NCBI RefSeq assembly: GCF_030265065.1
Contig: NC_080416.1
Span: 5,393,501 to 5,457,500, forward strand
Length of the DNA: 64,000 nt
Origin: Corythoichthys intestinalis
Taxonomy: Eukaryota > Chordata > Actinopteri > Syngnathiformes > Syngnathidae
Reading direction: 5' to 3'
Every line of letters begins with the position of its first letter. Positions within the stretch are counted from its first letter, which is position 1. Of the stretch, positions 21,820 through 42,841 are shown in pieces. The translations under genes and the position numbers were made by a program. A model generated the notes under the pieces. That model was not told the DNA's origin, ran no database searches, and saw nothing but the letters and a program-made list of their open reading frames with translations.

Positions 21820-22340
21820 ACAAAGAGCTTTTCTCCGTTGAAAATTCTTGTGAATAAATGCTGAAATCCCTGAATTCTTTATAGATATGGACGTAAAACA
21901 GTCTCGATTCTTGGTTAAAAGCAAAAAAAAACGGATAGTTAGCATTTATTTTACATAAATATGTTGAATGTGCTGCTAGATAAGTCTCTGGCAGCCCCCT
22001 TAGTACAACAAAGAGCTTTTTGCGTTGAAAATTCTTGTGCATAAATGCTTAAATCCCTGAATTCTTTATAGATATGGACGTAAAACAGTCTCGATTCTTG
22101 GTTAAAAGCAAAAAAAAAAACGGGTAGTTAGCATTTATTTTGCATAAATATGTTGAATGTGCTACTAGATAAGTCTCTGGCAGCCCCCTTAGTACAACAA
22201 AGAGCTTTTTGCGTTGAAAATTATTGTGAATAAATGCTTAGTTCCCTGAATTCTTTATAGATATGGACGTAAAAGAGTCTCGATTCTTGGTTAAAAGCAA
22301 AAAAAAACTGACCAGGTTGCATTTATTTTACGTAAATATT
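21820..22340. repeat. 188-bp tandem repeat, nearly three copies
   Basis: ACAAAGAGCTTTTTGCGTTG, TTCTTTATAGATATGGACGT, GATTCTTGGTTAAAAGCAAA and GATAAGTCTCTGGCAGCCCC recur at starts about 21820, 22009 and 22197. Copies 1 and 2 are very similar. The third stops after about 130 bp. No function was recognised. Confidence 0.85.
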
Positions 22341-22836
22341 GCGAAGTATAATGCCAATGCTGTAGCGGCTAATTCCCCCCATTGATTTTTCTCACAACGT
22401 TTCAGAATGCAGGCATGGTACAAAAAATATAATAATGTCCTTGAATCCTTGAACTAATCACTCCTGAGACAATCCTTCCCGTTTGTATGCGGTGCAGCTT
22501 TTGTACTTTTTCAACATAAATCCGGATTTGGATCGCTGCATGTGTTGCTGCGAATAACTGAAGCAGATTTTGGTATGGCCCCCTACTTGAAGGCCTGGAG
22601 CTGAATCTGACCCGTCAATATCATTATGAAGTCTATTACTCCATTTATATGTCCAGCTCGTATCATTTACATCCCTTCAAAGTGGCATCATTTGTCAGAT
22701 AATACTTCATAACATCTATCATAAGCATTCAGTAATGCTCATGACCGTGTCATGTCAAAATTATGATTATCTAATTACAGTTTTATGAAGCCAATGTCAC
22801 ATAAAGTGTTACCAACTATTTTAAGATTTTAAAATA
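22341..22836. other. Unique spacer
   Basis: Non-repetitive DNA with no recognised exon or element between the 188-bp repeat and the Tc1 element. Confidence 0.4.
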
Positions 22837-24446
22837 CAGTGCCTTGCAAAAGTATTCAGCCCCCTTGAATCTTGCAACCTTTCGCCACATTTCAGGCTTC
22901 AAACATAAAGATATGAAATTTGAATTTTTTTGTCAAGAATCAACAACAAGTGGGACACAATCGTGAAGTGGAACAACATTTATTGGATAATTTAAACTTT
23001 TTTAACAAATAAAAAACTGAAAAGTGGGGCGTGCAATATTATTCGGCCCCTTTACTTTCAGTGCAGCAAACTCACTCCAGAAGTTCAGTGAGGATCTCTG
23101 AATGATCCAATGTTGTCCTAAATGACCGATGATGATAAATAGAATCCACCAAGTCTCCGTATAAATGCACCTGCTCTGTGATAGTCTCAGGGTTCTGTTT
23201 AAAGTGCAGAGAGCATTATGAAAACCAAGGAACACACCAGGCAGGTCCGAGATACTGTTGTGGAGAAGTTTAAAGCCGGATTTGGATACAGAAAGATTTC
23301 CCAACCTTTAAACATCTCAAGGAGCACTGTGCAAGCCATCATATTGAAAGGGAAGGAGCATCAGACCACTGCAAATCTACCAAGACCCGGCCGACCTTCC
23401 AAACTTTCTTCTCAAACAAGGAGAAAACTGATCAGAGATGCAGCCAAAAGGCCCATGATCACTCTGGATGAACTGCAGAGATCTACAGCTGAGGTGCGAG
23501 AGTCTGTCCATAGGACAACAATCAGTCGTACACTGCACAAATCTGGCCTTTATGGAAGAGTGGCAAGAAGAAAGCCATTTCTCAAAGATATCCATAAAAA
23601 GTCTCGTTTGCCATAAGCCACCTGGGAGACACACCAAACATGTGGAAGAAGGTGCTCTGGTCAGATGAAACCAAAATTGAACTTTTTGGCCACAATGCAA
23701 AACGATGTTTGGCGTAAAAGCAACACAGCTCATCACCCTGAACACACCATCCCCACTCTCAAACATGGTGGTGGCAGCATCATGGTTTGGGCCTGCTTTT
23801 CTTCAGCAGGGACAGGGAAGATGGTTAGAATTGACGGGAAGATGGATGCAGCCAAATACAGGAACATTCTGGAAGAAAACCTGTTGGTATCTGCACAAGA
23901 CCTGAGACTGGGACGGAGATTTATCTTCCAACAGGACAATGATCCAAAACATAAAGCCAAATCTACAATGGAATGGTTCAAAAATAAACGTATCCAGGTG
24001 TTAGAATGGCCAAGTCAAAGTCCAGACCTGAATCCAATGGAGAATCTGTGGAAAGAGCTGAAGACTGCTGTTCACAAACACTCTCCATCCAACCTCACTG
24101 AGCTCGAGCTGTTTTGCAAGGAAGAATGGACAAGAATGTCAGTCTCTCGATGTGCAAAACTGATAGAAACATACCCCAAGCGACTTGCAGCTGTCATTGG
24201 AGCAAAAGGTGGCCCTACAAAGTTTTAACACAAGGGGGCCGAATAATATTGCACGCCCCACTTTTCAGTTTTTTATTTGTTAAAAAAGTTTCAATTATCC
24301 AATAACGTTGTTCCACTTCACGACTGTGTCCCACTTGTTGTTGATTCTTGACAAAAAATTACAATTTTATATCTTTATGTTTGAAGCCTGAAATGTGGCG
24401 AAAGGTTGCAAGGTTCAAGGGGGGCGAATGCTTTTGCAAGGCACTG
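22837..24446 (+). mobile_element. Full-length Tc1 transposon with defective transposase
   Basis: 1,610 bp between TA dinucleotides. Both ends show CAGTGCCTTGCAAAAGTATT-type termini with long inverted repeats of about 210 bp (CTTGCAACCTTTCGCCACAT, ATTATTCGGCCCC). The transposase, in plus orientation, starts at 23218 (MKTKEHTRQVRD) with the paired-like HTH (FGYRKISQPLNISRSTV) and the GRPSKLS linker. The DDE domain follows: SDETKIELFG, FQQDNDPKHKAK, NPMENLWKELK, ending TKF at 24228. Two frame changes are visible, near 23608 and near 23700, so this copy cannot make a full protein, though all three catalytic acidic residues remain readable. Confidence 0.93.
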
Positions 24447-24636
24447 TATTTATATAAATTTTGTGTAGTCTTTGTTTTCTAATGGATCACTGAAACACGA
24501 TCATTGACTTGACGGTGTAAAATCTCGTGAGCGCAGGTTGCCGAGCGGCGACGACGACCTAGCGTGGGAATGTGACGGGAGGAATAGGCGATCAAGTCCA
24601 TCGCGATTTTTTTCCACACGGCCGCCTCTGTGAGTC
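24447..24636 (+). promoter_or_regulatory. 5' flank of the gsg1l2-like gene
   Basis: Short, moderately GC-rich sequence between the Tc1 right end and the start codon, containing TTGACGGTGTAAAATCTCGT and CGACGACGACC. It may hold the transcription start or a 5' UTR. No TATA box is clear. The Tc1 end lies only about 190 bp upstream of the ATG. Confidence 0.35.
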
Positions 24637-33571
<8,935 letters not shown>

Positions 33572-33839
33572 AGCCGCTTAGCTGACACTCGCTGGCCCGG
33601 AGGGGGAATTGGTCACTCCAAACAAACAATTTTTATGCTCTAAAGTGAGATTCATATTTGTCATTTGTGAAAATATGCGTGTCAAGTAAAAGAGTGGATT
33701 CCTCACTCCCGCAGCCAACAAGTTACGTGTGTTCATTTTTTACAAAATTCCGGCAAAAAAAGGTAAGATTTCTCTCCCATTCTCATTGTTTCAAACAGTG
33801 ATTTTCCATAAGGCATTTGTCACCCGCCCCCACAGAAAG

Positions 33840-33845
33840 AATAAA
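33840..33845 (+). terminator. gsg1l2: Poly(A) signal AATAAA, gsg1l2
   Basis: AATAAA 269 bp after the stop codon, the first canonical signal on this strand. Confidence 0.55.
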
Positions 33846-33948
33846 CAACTTACTGACATTGATTGACAACCATCCGAGACGTACAATTGGTGATCCAAAA
33901 TCAGCAGGAAGTGACCTGTAAGTACCCTAAAAGTAAGTGACCCAAAAT

Positions 33949-34141
33949 GGCTGCCATTGTAAGTCATAGACGTCCACTTTCATTTAAACCGGCTGCGAAT
34001 GCTCATCTTTCAGTGCCGTTGACTACGCTAGACGTCCAATCCATTTCAACTGGGAGGGGACTTGGTGCCATTGACCGCACTAGACGACTTGGAAGGACGC
34101 CCCATCCTGGTCAAAATGGATTGAACATCTAGCGATGTCAT
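33949..34141. repeat. Two or three adjacent palindromic TAGACGTCCAATCC copies
   Basis: AAATGGCTGCCATTGTAAGT, then CATAGACGTCCACTTTCATT, then CTAGACGTCCAATCCATTTC with AACTGGGAGG, and finally AAAATGGATTGAACATCTAG, in tandem. It directly abuts the left end of the Tc1 element at 34143. Confidence 0.65.
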
Positions 34142-34142
34142 A

Positions 34143-35691
34143 CACTGCTGGCTGAAAGTATTGGCACCCCTGCATTTCTGTCAGATATTGCTCAATTTCT
34201 CCCAGAAAATGAATACAATTACAAATGCTTTGGTACTAATACAGTGGGGCAAATAAGTATTTAGTCAACCACTAATTGTGCGAGTTCTCCCATTTGAAAA
34301 TATTAGAGAGGCCTGTAATTGTCAACATGGGTAAACCTCAACCATTAGAGACAGAATTTGGAAAAAAAACAGAAAATCACATTGTTTGATTTTAAAGAAT
34401 TTATTTCCAAATCATGGTGGAAAATAAGTATTTGGTCAATACCAAAAGTTCATCTCAATACTTTGTAATGCAGGGGTGAAAGTGGGCCAGAACGGTCAGG
34501 AACGCAGTTCCGGTATAAGATTCAGGGTCATAATGCTGTTCCGGTACACGGTGCTTTGATTCCGAAAATATGACGGCAACTGTCAAAACGCTATGTAAAA
34601 AAAAAACTGCAAAGCTGCCACACATGCATTTCATCTCCAAGAAGAAGACAGTCTACCAACATCAGATTTACATACACAAGTGTTAACAACAAGCATAATA
34701 AAGTGTTTGTGTAGTGTAATCCGTTCCAATATTTATTATTTATTTTATTCCATGGACGGCATGGAGGTTTCCCCAGCTGCTGCAGTTATCTCAGTCTGAT
34801 GATGATGAGTCACGTCAATGTGCGAATGCACGCAGCAAAGCAAAACGCCTGGACTCATTTATCTGTTCAATTGGCTGACATACTGACATGTGATCAGCAG
34901 AGTTCGTTAGCTCTAATTGGTTCAAATGTGCATGTGGAACAGCAAAAAAAAAAAAAAGTTGTTGAATGGATGCGACAAAAAAGGGTAAAGTAACATAAAA
35001 CGGATTAAATCTTTAAGAGTAACGAAGAGTTGTAGGCACCACGACGGATTGCACGGGTTGACACTGTTGTACCCTCAGACTGTGGCACAACTTGTGTGGA
35101 TGTTAGTCGAGGTTCTTTCTCCACCATCCGCACAATCTTTCATTGAAATCTCCAGTCAATTTTTCTTCTCCGTCCACACGTATTGATGACACTGTGCACG
35201 GTAGACACAGGAACATTCAGGTCTTTGGTAATGGACTTATAGCCTTGAGATTCCCCATGCTTCCTCAAGGTTTTGCTTCTCAAGTCCTCAACAGCTCTTT
35301 GGTATTCTTTCTTTTCTCCATGCTCAATGTTGTGGTACACACAAGGACAAAGGACCGAGGTTGAGTCATTTTTAATCCATTTTAACTGGCTGCAAGTGTG
35401 ATGTAGTTATTGCCACCACCTGTTACGTGCCACAGGTAAGTAACAGGTGCTGTTGATGACACAAATTAGAGAAGCATCACATAATTTTTCAAAGGGTGCC
35501 AATACTTTTGTCCGGCCCAGTTTTGTGTAAAATGATCATTTTTTTCCATTCTCTTTTGTGGTTTTTTTCATTGCAAGCAAGATAAATGAAGATATTACTA
35601 CCAAAGCATTTGTAATTGCAATCACTTTCTGGGAGAAATTGAGCATTATCTGACAGAATTGCAGGGGTGCCAATACTTTTGGCCAGCAGTG
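34143..35691 (-). mobile_element. Composite Tc1 fossil with two nested insertions
   Basis: The outer element has matched ends CACTGCTGGCTGAAAGTATT (left) and AATACTTTTGGCCAGCAGTG (right) next to TA, with TTGGCACCCCTGCATTTCTG inverted repeats. The minus strand at 35340-35140 keeps the transposase HTH (LRSKTLRKHGESQGYKSI, STVHSVIN) followed by an in-frame stop. The DDE part is gone. The left end of the 25556-27133 type Tc1 (34242-34470) is inserted and truncated, followed by GCAGGGGTGAAAGTGGGCCA-type hAT sequence up to about 35030. This gives an order of insertions: outer Tc1, then the second Tc1, then the hAT piece. Confidence 0.8.
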
Positions 35692-35759
35692 TAAAACAAT
35701 CTTTTAACCTCATAAAGCCCAAACCATTAAACAATTGTCAGAAAACTTTCAATTCTTTG

Positions 35760-36240
35760 AAAATTTGTGATTTAGCTTAGCATGCTGATTGATTTTTTAT
35801 TTTTTATCAAGACCTATTCCAATCATTTAACTGAAAGTACCTGAATAAACTTTCTCCAGTGACATGACCTATCTTTCTTGACCCCGCCCTACTCGCGCAG
35901 ATGTTCGGCCGTCGCAAGAAAAGATTTAATTTCGCGAGGAGACCTGCTTTCCTTTGCACATCTGCCGTCTTCTTGACCTGAATCCTCCTGCTGTTGTTAC
36001 ATCAACTCTCCTACTTTTCTTTCTTTCTTTTTTTCTTTTTTTTTTTTTTAAATTAGAGGCCACAAAGCGACCTCTGTCAATCACCCGCTCGCTTTTGTAC
36101 AGATTATTCCCGTAATCTTGCGCGGAGCATCTGTCTCAGGTCCAAAGCTCTCATTCTTTGCCACGCCGCTCATTAAACGCGACGACTAAATCCGCAACTT
36201 TACACGAGAGAATTTTCGCGTGCTGGCCCTTTAAGGAAAA
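35760..36240. other. Unique, GC-moderate intergenic block
   Basis: Non-repetitive between a Tc1 fossil and AT-rich repeats. Includes GATGTTCGGCCGTCGCAAGA, a TTTC microsatellite (36020-36050) and GCCACGCCGCTCATTAAACG. It could be a conserved non-coding element between gsg1l2 and the recoverin gene, but nothing here identifies one. Confidence 0.3.
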
Positions 36241-37600
36241 ATATGGTTCGGCTTGATGTGTTGGGAAAACTGTGGCTGGATTTTAACCCTCAATTTAGGA
36301 AAAAAAAAAGAATAGCAGTCATACAATACAAGAGGATATTCAATATTAGGAGGATCCAAAAAATGTTTGGGCAATTTTTTGGGCATCTTTAAACAATGAA
36401 TTGACGATCAAAATAGTTGTTGATTTATTTGATCTTTGATCAGTTGTCAGTTAGTTGATTGAGTGTGGCAGTCCTAATTAGAATAGGATTAGGTGTTCGA
36501 ATGTTATGATTTCAATTTATAGTCAGATTCATTAATATTCTGATGTCAGAACAGTATTCTTCATTTTATGTATTTTGATTTTTTTCAAATGAGGTCTTTT
36601 TTAAAAGAGAGAAACTACAAAGATGTGCTTTTTATAAAATATATTTTAATGTTATACTTTTTATAATGCTTATTTCTTAAAATAAAGTTAAAAACTTATT
36701 ATGATCTTTTCTTTTTTTTTTTCTAAATTTATTTTTTTTTAAGGAAAAATTTGGAATTTTTTTCCAGATTTTTAAAAAATAATAAATGCTTAGAATTGAC
36801 ATTTATTTTTAAAATACTTTTTTAAATGTTTTTTTTTAAATCAAAAGTTAAAAACTGATTATCTTTTTCGCTGTTTTAAATTTATTTTTTCATCAAAAGT
36901 AAAAAAAATCCTTTTAAATTTTTTCTAAATTTGATTTATTTAGTTTTTTTAAAACAAAGAAACTAAATATTTGCTTTTTATCTTTTAAAAAATTAATTAA
37001 ATAATAAATACATGCAATTAACATTTATTTTTAAAATTTAAAAATGTTAATTTTTTAAATCAAAAGTTATAAACAAAAACTAATTATCTTTTTTGCTTTT
37101 TTAAATTTATATTTTTTTTTATCAGAAGTAAAAAGAATCATTTTATAAAAGATTTTCGTAATTTTTCTAAATTTGATTTATTTTAAAAATAATAAATACG
37201 TAGAATTAACATTAATTTATTTAAATGCAATTTTTTAATCAAAAGTTAAAAACAAAAACTGAATATGATCTTTTTTTTTAATTTGTATTTTTTAATTAAA
37301 AGTTTTTTTAAAAATCCTTTTTTAAAATTTTTCTAAATTTGATTTTTTTTTTTTTTTTTAATGGAGAAACTGTAAATATTTGCTTTTTTTAAAAAAATTT
37401 TTTTTTTTTAAAGTTTTTGAATAATAATTACCAAGAATTAACATTTATTTTTTTAAAATGCTTTTTAAAATGCTATATATATATATATTTTTTAAAGAAT
37501 CAAAGTTAAAAACGAAACCAAATATGATCTTTTTCGCTTTTTTACGTTGATATTTTTTTTATTTTTTTTAGATTTTGGCTGCCAATCTGAACAAGGGCTT
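36241..37600. repeat. AT-rich tandem repeat region
   Basis: CAAAAGTTAAAAACTGATTA, ATCTTTTTCGCTTTTTT and TTCTAAATTTGATTTATT phrases recur at about 36840, 37060, 37235 and 37498, i.e. a loose unit of 175-260 bp. No gene. Confidence 0.6.
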
Positions 37601-37652
37601 AGTCATGTGACAAATAAGAAGTGGAACTAAATGGATCAGAGACAAGAGGCCT

Positions 37653-37658
37653 TTTATT
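37653..37658 (-). terminator. rcvrn: Poly(A) signal AATAAA, recoverin-like gene
   Basis: AATAAA on the minus strand about 120 bp after the stop codon of the calcium-sensor gene. Confidence 0.7.
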
Positions 37659-37776
37659 TAGGTAGTAAATGCTTTTGCTTTATCATTTCCTACATAGGCA
37701 GGTGTGGACTTTGATATAAAACGATAGGACAAAATGCATGAATGGATTGTTTTCTGGGCTGGGTGGGGCTGCTCTG

Positions 37777-40405
37777 TTACTTGGTGGGTTGGTATTGGAT
37801 CAAGCGGAGAGCGTCGTCGTTGTCCAACACACCTTGGATAAATTCGCCTTCCGCCACACGTTCTGTAAAACATGACCAAAAAAACGCACTGGCATCAACA
37901 CCGAGGATGCACGCAAAGATTGTCTGGATCAGGGGTGTCAAACTGAGGGCCCGGGGGCCAAATCTGCCCCGCCAAACTTAATCACGTGCATGGTTTTCAA
38001 TAAAGTCAAACTTCTGTAGTAAAAATAAGAGGATATTTACTGTATTTTTTCCCTTTTTTAGAGAAAACAAGTCAAAATAAATAAGAGGAATACTGTTTAT
38101 GGCGGTCAGTGATTCTGCCGCTCACCATTTTCGCCCTTGTCAAAGTAATTCCAGAGTTTTTCGGCCCTTTTTTCCGCCGTGTTCTCGTCTTCAGGAAGAT
38201 GGGCCACTTCGTCTTTGGGGATCAGCTTGAAAATGGCCTGCCGAAATTAAACAGAAAGATGAAAGATGAGTGGAGGCTAAAAAAATTTTTGTCACTTGAA
38301 TAATCCGCTAGCGTTGCTCCCAGCGGCTTAGTTTAGCTGATGATGATGAACTCATCATCGTTATCACCTTTCATCATCTGAATGGAAGTATTAAGTTAGT
38401 GTAAATAGCAAACTATGACAGGAAAGGAAAGATTTTATTAACAGTTGCGTGAATGCCATTAGCAAACAGCAATATAATTAATTGAAATTTGGCTTCCTAG
38501 GGAGATCCTGGATAAGGTTTTTTTTCCTCAAATAGAAAAAAATGATATAATGAATCAATACATAAATACATCTGCATGTGATATCACAATTATAAAACGG
38601 ATGAAAACAATGAATTCAAAACAAAACCAGTAATCATTTAGCAAATTTGCATATGCGAGTTGTGTCAGTCGAGAATTTAGTTAGTTATTGACATTAAATT
38701 TCTATAAATTAATTTAAAATCAAATCCAGATTTTCGATTATTTTTTTCAATTTTTTAAAATTTCATTTACACTATTTTATATATTTTAAACACATAGTCT
38801 ATATATTTTTATATTTCATATATTCTTTATTCTTTTCTATTTATTCTTTATTCTTCTATTCATATTCTTTATTTTTTGTGTTTGCTATTTTATTAATTAT
38901 TAAAATATTAAAATGATTACTTTTTTAAATAGTCCTTTATTTTATTTTTTGCATTTTTATGCTTTGTTTTCTTATTTTATTTTTTGAAAATATTGTTATG
39001 AATTGATTATTGTAAATATTAAAATGATTTTTAAAAACATTTTTATTTGAATTTATTTTGTATTTTATTCATTCTATTATATTTTATATCTGTATGTATA
39101 TATTTTTAATTTTATTTTTATTATTTTGATTATTTTTTTTTATATTGCTACTATGAATTATTTGATTATATAAAATAATTGTCCATTACTTTATTTATTT
39201 ATTTATTTAATTTTATATATGTATACACGTATAATGATTTTTTAAAAAATAAAATGTTATAAATAATTATTTAAAAATATTAAAAAGATTTTTTTTAAAT
39301 CGTCCTTTTATTTATTTTTTTTATATTTTATTCATTTTATTTTTTATATTTTATGAATTATTTGATTATATAAAATATTTAAACGATTTATTTTTTGAAA
39401 ATTGTCCATTATTTTATTTATTTACTTATTTATTTATTTATTTTTATATATGTATATACGTATAATGATTTTTTAAAATAAAATGTTATGAATTATCTAC
39501 TTATTTAAAAATATTAAAATGATTTATTTTTTTTCAATTGTCCCTTTATTTTTTGTTATATTTTATTCATTTTATTTTTTATATTTTATATATGTGCTGT
39601 ATATATATTTATTCATATCATATCTTTTAGATTTTTATTTTATACAAATAATTAACCCTTATATGGTGTTTGGATCAAAACTGACCGGTTTTTAGGTTTG
39701 AGTACGCAAAAATCAATTTACATAAACCAATCAATTGATTAATCAATCTTGACCAAGAAACACTAAACTGCAAACGTATTTTCCGGCTGATCAAATGGAA
39801 TCCACTAGCAGAAATGTGGACAATATTTTCTACAGAACAGAAGTTAATTATTGAAACTATTATTTGAAATGGATCGGACGTCTCGCGCCGTCAATGGCAG
39901 CCAATGAGTTAACAAGGAAGTGGTCCGAAAATACGGCCTTGCGTAAACAAGCGGAAGTGCTTCGCTGCCATCTTGTGGCAAATCTAAGCAACGTTTTGAG
40001 CTAATTAGCGAATGGGAAACCTACCGCGCAAATTTCCCGGACCTCCGACTTGGTGATGTATCCGTTCTTGTCCACGTCGAAGAGCGAGAAGGCCCACTCC
40101 AGCTTCCTGGTGGTCTTCCCGGTGGAGGTCATGTGCAGGGCGATGATGTACTCCTTGAAGTCCAGGGTGCCGTCGTCGTTGGTGTCGAAGGATCGGAAGA
40201 CGTGCTGAGCGTACGAGTTGCCCTCGCTGTCCGGGAAGAACTTGCTGTAGATGGTCTGGAACTCATCCTTGCTCAGGCGACCGCTCGGACACTGCCGCTT
40301 GAAGTTGTCGTACCACTGGGTGATCTCCATCTCCGAGAACTTGGTGTGGAGTTTCAGGTCTTCCAGGATCTCCTTGGAAACGGCGCCGCTTTTGGAGTTT
40401 CCCAT
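37777..40405 (-). CDS. rcvrn: Recoverin/visinin photoreceptor calcium sensor
   Basis: Minus-strand coding exons 40405-40025, 38237-38126 and 37862-37777 (TAA) give 192 residues, the usual recoverin length. MGNSKSG is an N-myristoylation signal. EF1 is degenerate, with the NCS-family Cys-Pro (RQCPSGRLS). EF2 (DTNDDGTLDFKE) and EF3 (DVDKNGYITKSE) keep calcium ligands. EF4 (KGENERVAEGEF) lacks them, as in visinin. The tail is DALRLIQYQPTK. The EF4 region and C-terminus match cone visinin better than rod recoverin, so this may be the cone-type paralogue. Such proteins bind rhodopsin kinase (GRK1/7) at high calcium and prolong the light response. A non-coding first exon and promoter lie at 42842-42950. 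Which of the fish rcvrn paralogues it is remains open. Confidence 0.93.
37925..38035. mobile_element. hAT-type end fragment
   Basis: CAGGGGTGTCAAACTGAGGG followed by CCCGGGGGCCAAATCTG is the common fish hAT left end. The right end is not found. Lies in the last recoverin intron. Confidence 0.55.
38650..39660. repeat. AT-rich degenerate tandem repeat in recoverin intron
   Basis: TATATGTATATACGTATAAT, ATGAATTATTTGATTATATA and AATTGTCCATTATTTTATTT recur at roughly 200-230 bp intervals (about 39160, 39360, 39560). Runs of TTTATTTATTTA also occur. No coding sequence. Confidence 0.6.
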
Positions 40406-40464
40406 AGCTGCGGCAGGCGGGAGAAGACCCCGTTAAAGGAAGGTTCGGAGAACCGCGGTTTGAC

Positions 40465-40541
40465 CATTGACAATGGACGCCGATGGACAATCAATCCATT
40501 TGGTCCATGGATTGGACGTCCATCGCCGTCAATTGAAACTA
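40465..40541. repeat. Palindromic repeat copy in 5' intron of recoverin gene
   Basis: GACGCCGATGGACAATCAAT faces GATTGGACGTCCATCGCCGT. The arms also contain self-complementary TCCATTTGGTCCATGGATTG. Lies 60 bp upstream of the start codon exon. Confidence 0.6.
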
Positions 40542-40543
40542 AA

Positions 40544-40722
40544 GTTGTAACCGTAACTTTACATAGTCGGTGAATTCATGAGCTGCATGAGTGAACTATG
40601 TTAGGTCGCGATTCCTATTCGGAAAGTGTATCCACAAGTCGTCGCTCCTGTGAATGGTGCAAAGACTTGGGTGCACACCCTCCAAGTTGCAACCATAACT
40701 TTACATAGTTGGTGAATTCATA
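40544..40722. repeat. Pair of 33-bp direct repeats
   Basis: GTTGTAACCGTAACTTTACA and GTTGCAACCATAACTTTACA, each followed by TAGTCGGTGAATTCAT or TAGTTGGTGAATTCAT, lie 140 bp apart. An adjacent hAT-like end (GCCGCATGCGGCCCCAGAGC, to 40915) follows downstream. Confidence 0.6.
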
Positions 40723-40959
40723 GGTGAGTGTTGTGTTAAAAAAACACACAAAACAGTGAGCCTGTCCTGATCTGGCTATTAGAAGGAAGTTCTCCTCGAA
40801 AGTGCCAGAATAAATTTGAAACAAATTTATTCAATGTAATATTTAGCCGCACCAAAGGGTTCAAACAGCCGCATGCGGCCCCAGAGCCACGGGTTGCAGA
40901 CCCCTGAGTTAATTTTTCCAAGAAAAGGGGGTTCAGGGGGTTTAGGTTCAGAAAAAACA

Positions 40960-41358
40960 ATTTAGATTATTAAGATTGAGATATATTTTAAAAGATATAT
41001 TTACTAACTAAAGTTAGTCATTTTCAATTAAATAATTATTCAATTTTTCACTTATTAGAAGGTTGCTTAATATTACATTTTTATTACAAAATTATATATA
41101 TTGTTTTTAATTATATACAAAAAAACAAGTAGATTTCTTTTAATATTTAAAACATTTAAAATAATGAAATAGGAAAAAACAATTATTTTATATTTCTATA
41201 AAATAGATTTTTAAAGGAAAAAATAAATATGCTCTTTTTAATTAATTAATTATTATTAGATTAATTAAAAAAAAAATATATATATATAATATTATATAAA
41301 TTGTTTAAATTTTAATTCATTGAAATTTTAATTTCATTTAATTCATATATATATATAT
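40960..41358. other. AT-rich intron sequence
   Basis: Poly-A/T sequence with ATATATATATAT, ending in the target site of the hAT element at 41359. No other feature was recognised. Confidence 0.5.
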
Positions 41359-41994
41359 TAGGGGTGTGAAACGATTAAAATTTTTAATCGAGTCAATTAC
41401 AGCTTAAAAATTAATTAATCGTAATGAATCACAATTAATCGCAATTCAAACCATCTATAAAATATGCCATATTTTTCTGTAAATTATTGTTGGAATGGAA
41501 AGATGAGACATAAGACATTCAACATACGGTACATAAGTACTGTATATCTTTATTATAACAATAAATCAACAAGATGACATTACCATTATTAACATTCTGT
41601 TAAAGCGATCAATGGATAGAAAGACTTGTAGTTCTTAAAAGATAAATGTTAGTACAAGTTATAGAAATTTTATATTAAAACCCCTCTTAATGTTTTCGTT
41701 TTAATAAAATGTGTAAAATTTTCAATCAAAAAATAAACTAGTAGCCCGCGATTGTTGATGTCAATAATTACTTACACAATGCTCGTGGGTGCTGAAGCCT
41801 ATAAAATCAGTCGCACCCAAGCGCCAGCAGAGGGCGGCAAAACTCCGAAAAACACAACAAGTACACCTTTCACTGTGCTGTCATTTTAATCTGTTTGAGC
41901 GGGGCATTTGTGCGTTAATTGCGTCAAATATTTTAACGTGATTAATTTAAAAAATTAATTACCGCCCGTTAACGTGATAATTTTGACAGCCCTA
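41359..41994 (-). mobile_element. hAT-type element, TAGGGCTGTCA family (copy 3, inverted)
   Basis: Reverse orientation relative to copies 1, 2 and 4. Ends TAGGGGTGTGAAACGATTAA and CGTGATAATTTTGACAGCCCTA-type, inside an (AT)n target with ATATATAT on both sides. It is 636 bp, the longest copy. Confidence 0.85.
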
Positions 41995-42640
41995 ATATAT
42001 ATATGTGTGTGTATGTATATATATATGATTTCAATTATTAAAAAAAAATTTAATAATATTTAATCCACTTAAATACTTTTGCAGTCCATTTGGATTGAAT
42101 GTCTTTCACCGTCAATGGCAGCTTAAGAGTCAACGGGAAAAAAATTAACTATATATTTTAATTTAAAGGGAAAAAACTAAATGTTCTTTGTTTTTAATTC
42201 TATTTTAATTGATTTACATTTAAATGATAATTTATATAATTATATATATATATAATTGTAATTATTATTATTTTTCAATAATTTAGTAATAATTAATCAA
42301 TTGTTTTCAATGGCACTTAAATAATTTTGCTGTCCAATTGCATTGGACGTCTATCACTGTCAATGGCAGCCAGTCAACAGAAAAAAATTATCCTATTTAT
42401 TTTCCAATCTTTATAATGTTTATGAATGTTTTTTTTTAAATAAACATCTAATATCAAGTCTAGATCAATCTTTAAGTGTAGTTTCAATACACAAAATAAA
42501 CTTAATTTAATTTATTTATTTATTTATTTTTTAAACATGAATAAATGCTGATTTTCAAAGCCTCGTCAAGTCTTACACAAGTATTAGAATTGGAAATATA
42601 ATTCTAGCTGTCAAGCCGTGTGATTCCAGTCACCCACCTT
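41995..42640. other. AT-rich intron with half-copies of the palindromic repeat
   Basis: AT-rich DNA containing single arms of the GACGTC-type repeat at about 42078-42125 (TTTGGATTGAATGTCTTTCA) and 42331-42373 (TTGCATTGGACGTCTATCAC). Nothing else. Confidence 0.5.
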
Positions 42641-42841
42641 TGTTTTAGAAGAAGATGACGTTGATGATGAAGATGTTTCCAGGCGAAGACAATACCCAAA
42701 CTGCAGAAGAACCGGCCTTCAAGTCACTTCTCGTAGAGGAATATTCTAGAATGAGAAGAAATCATGACATGGATGTCAAATGAACTGAGGAAAGAACTCC
42801 CATATGGATTATTTGGCATATTTTGTTTTTTAATTTCTTAC

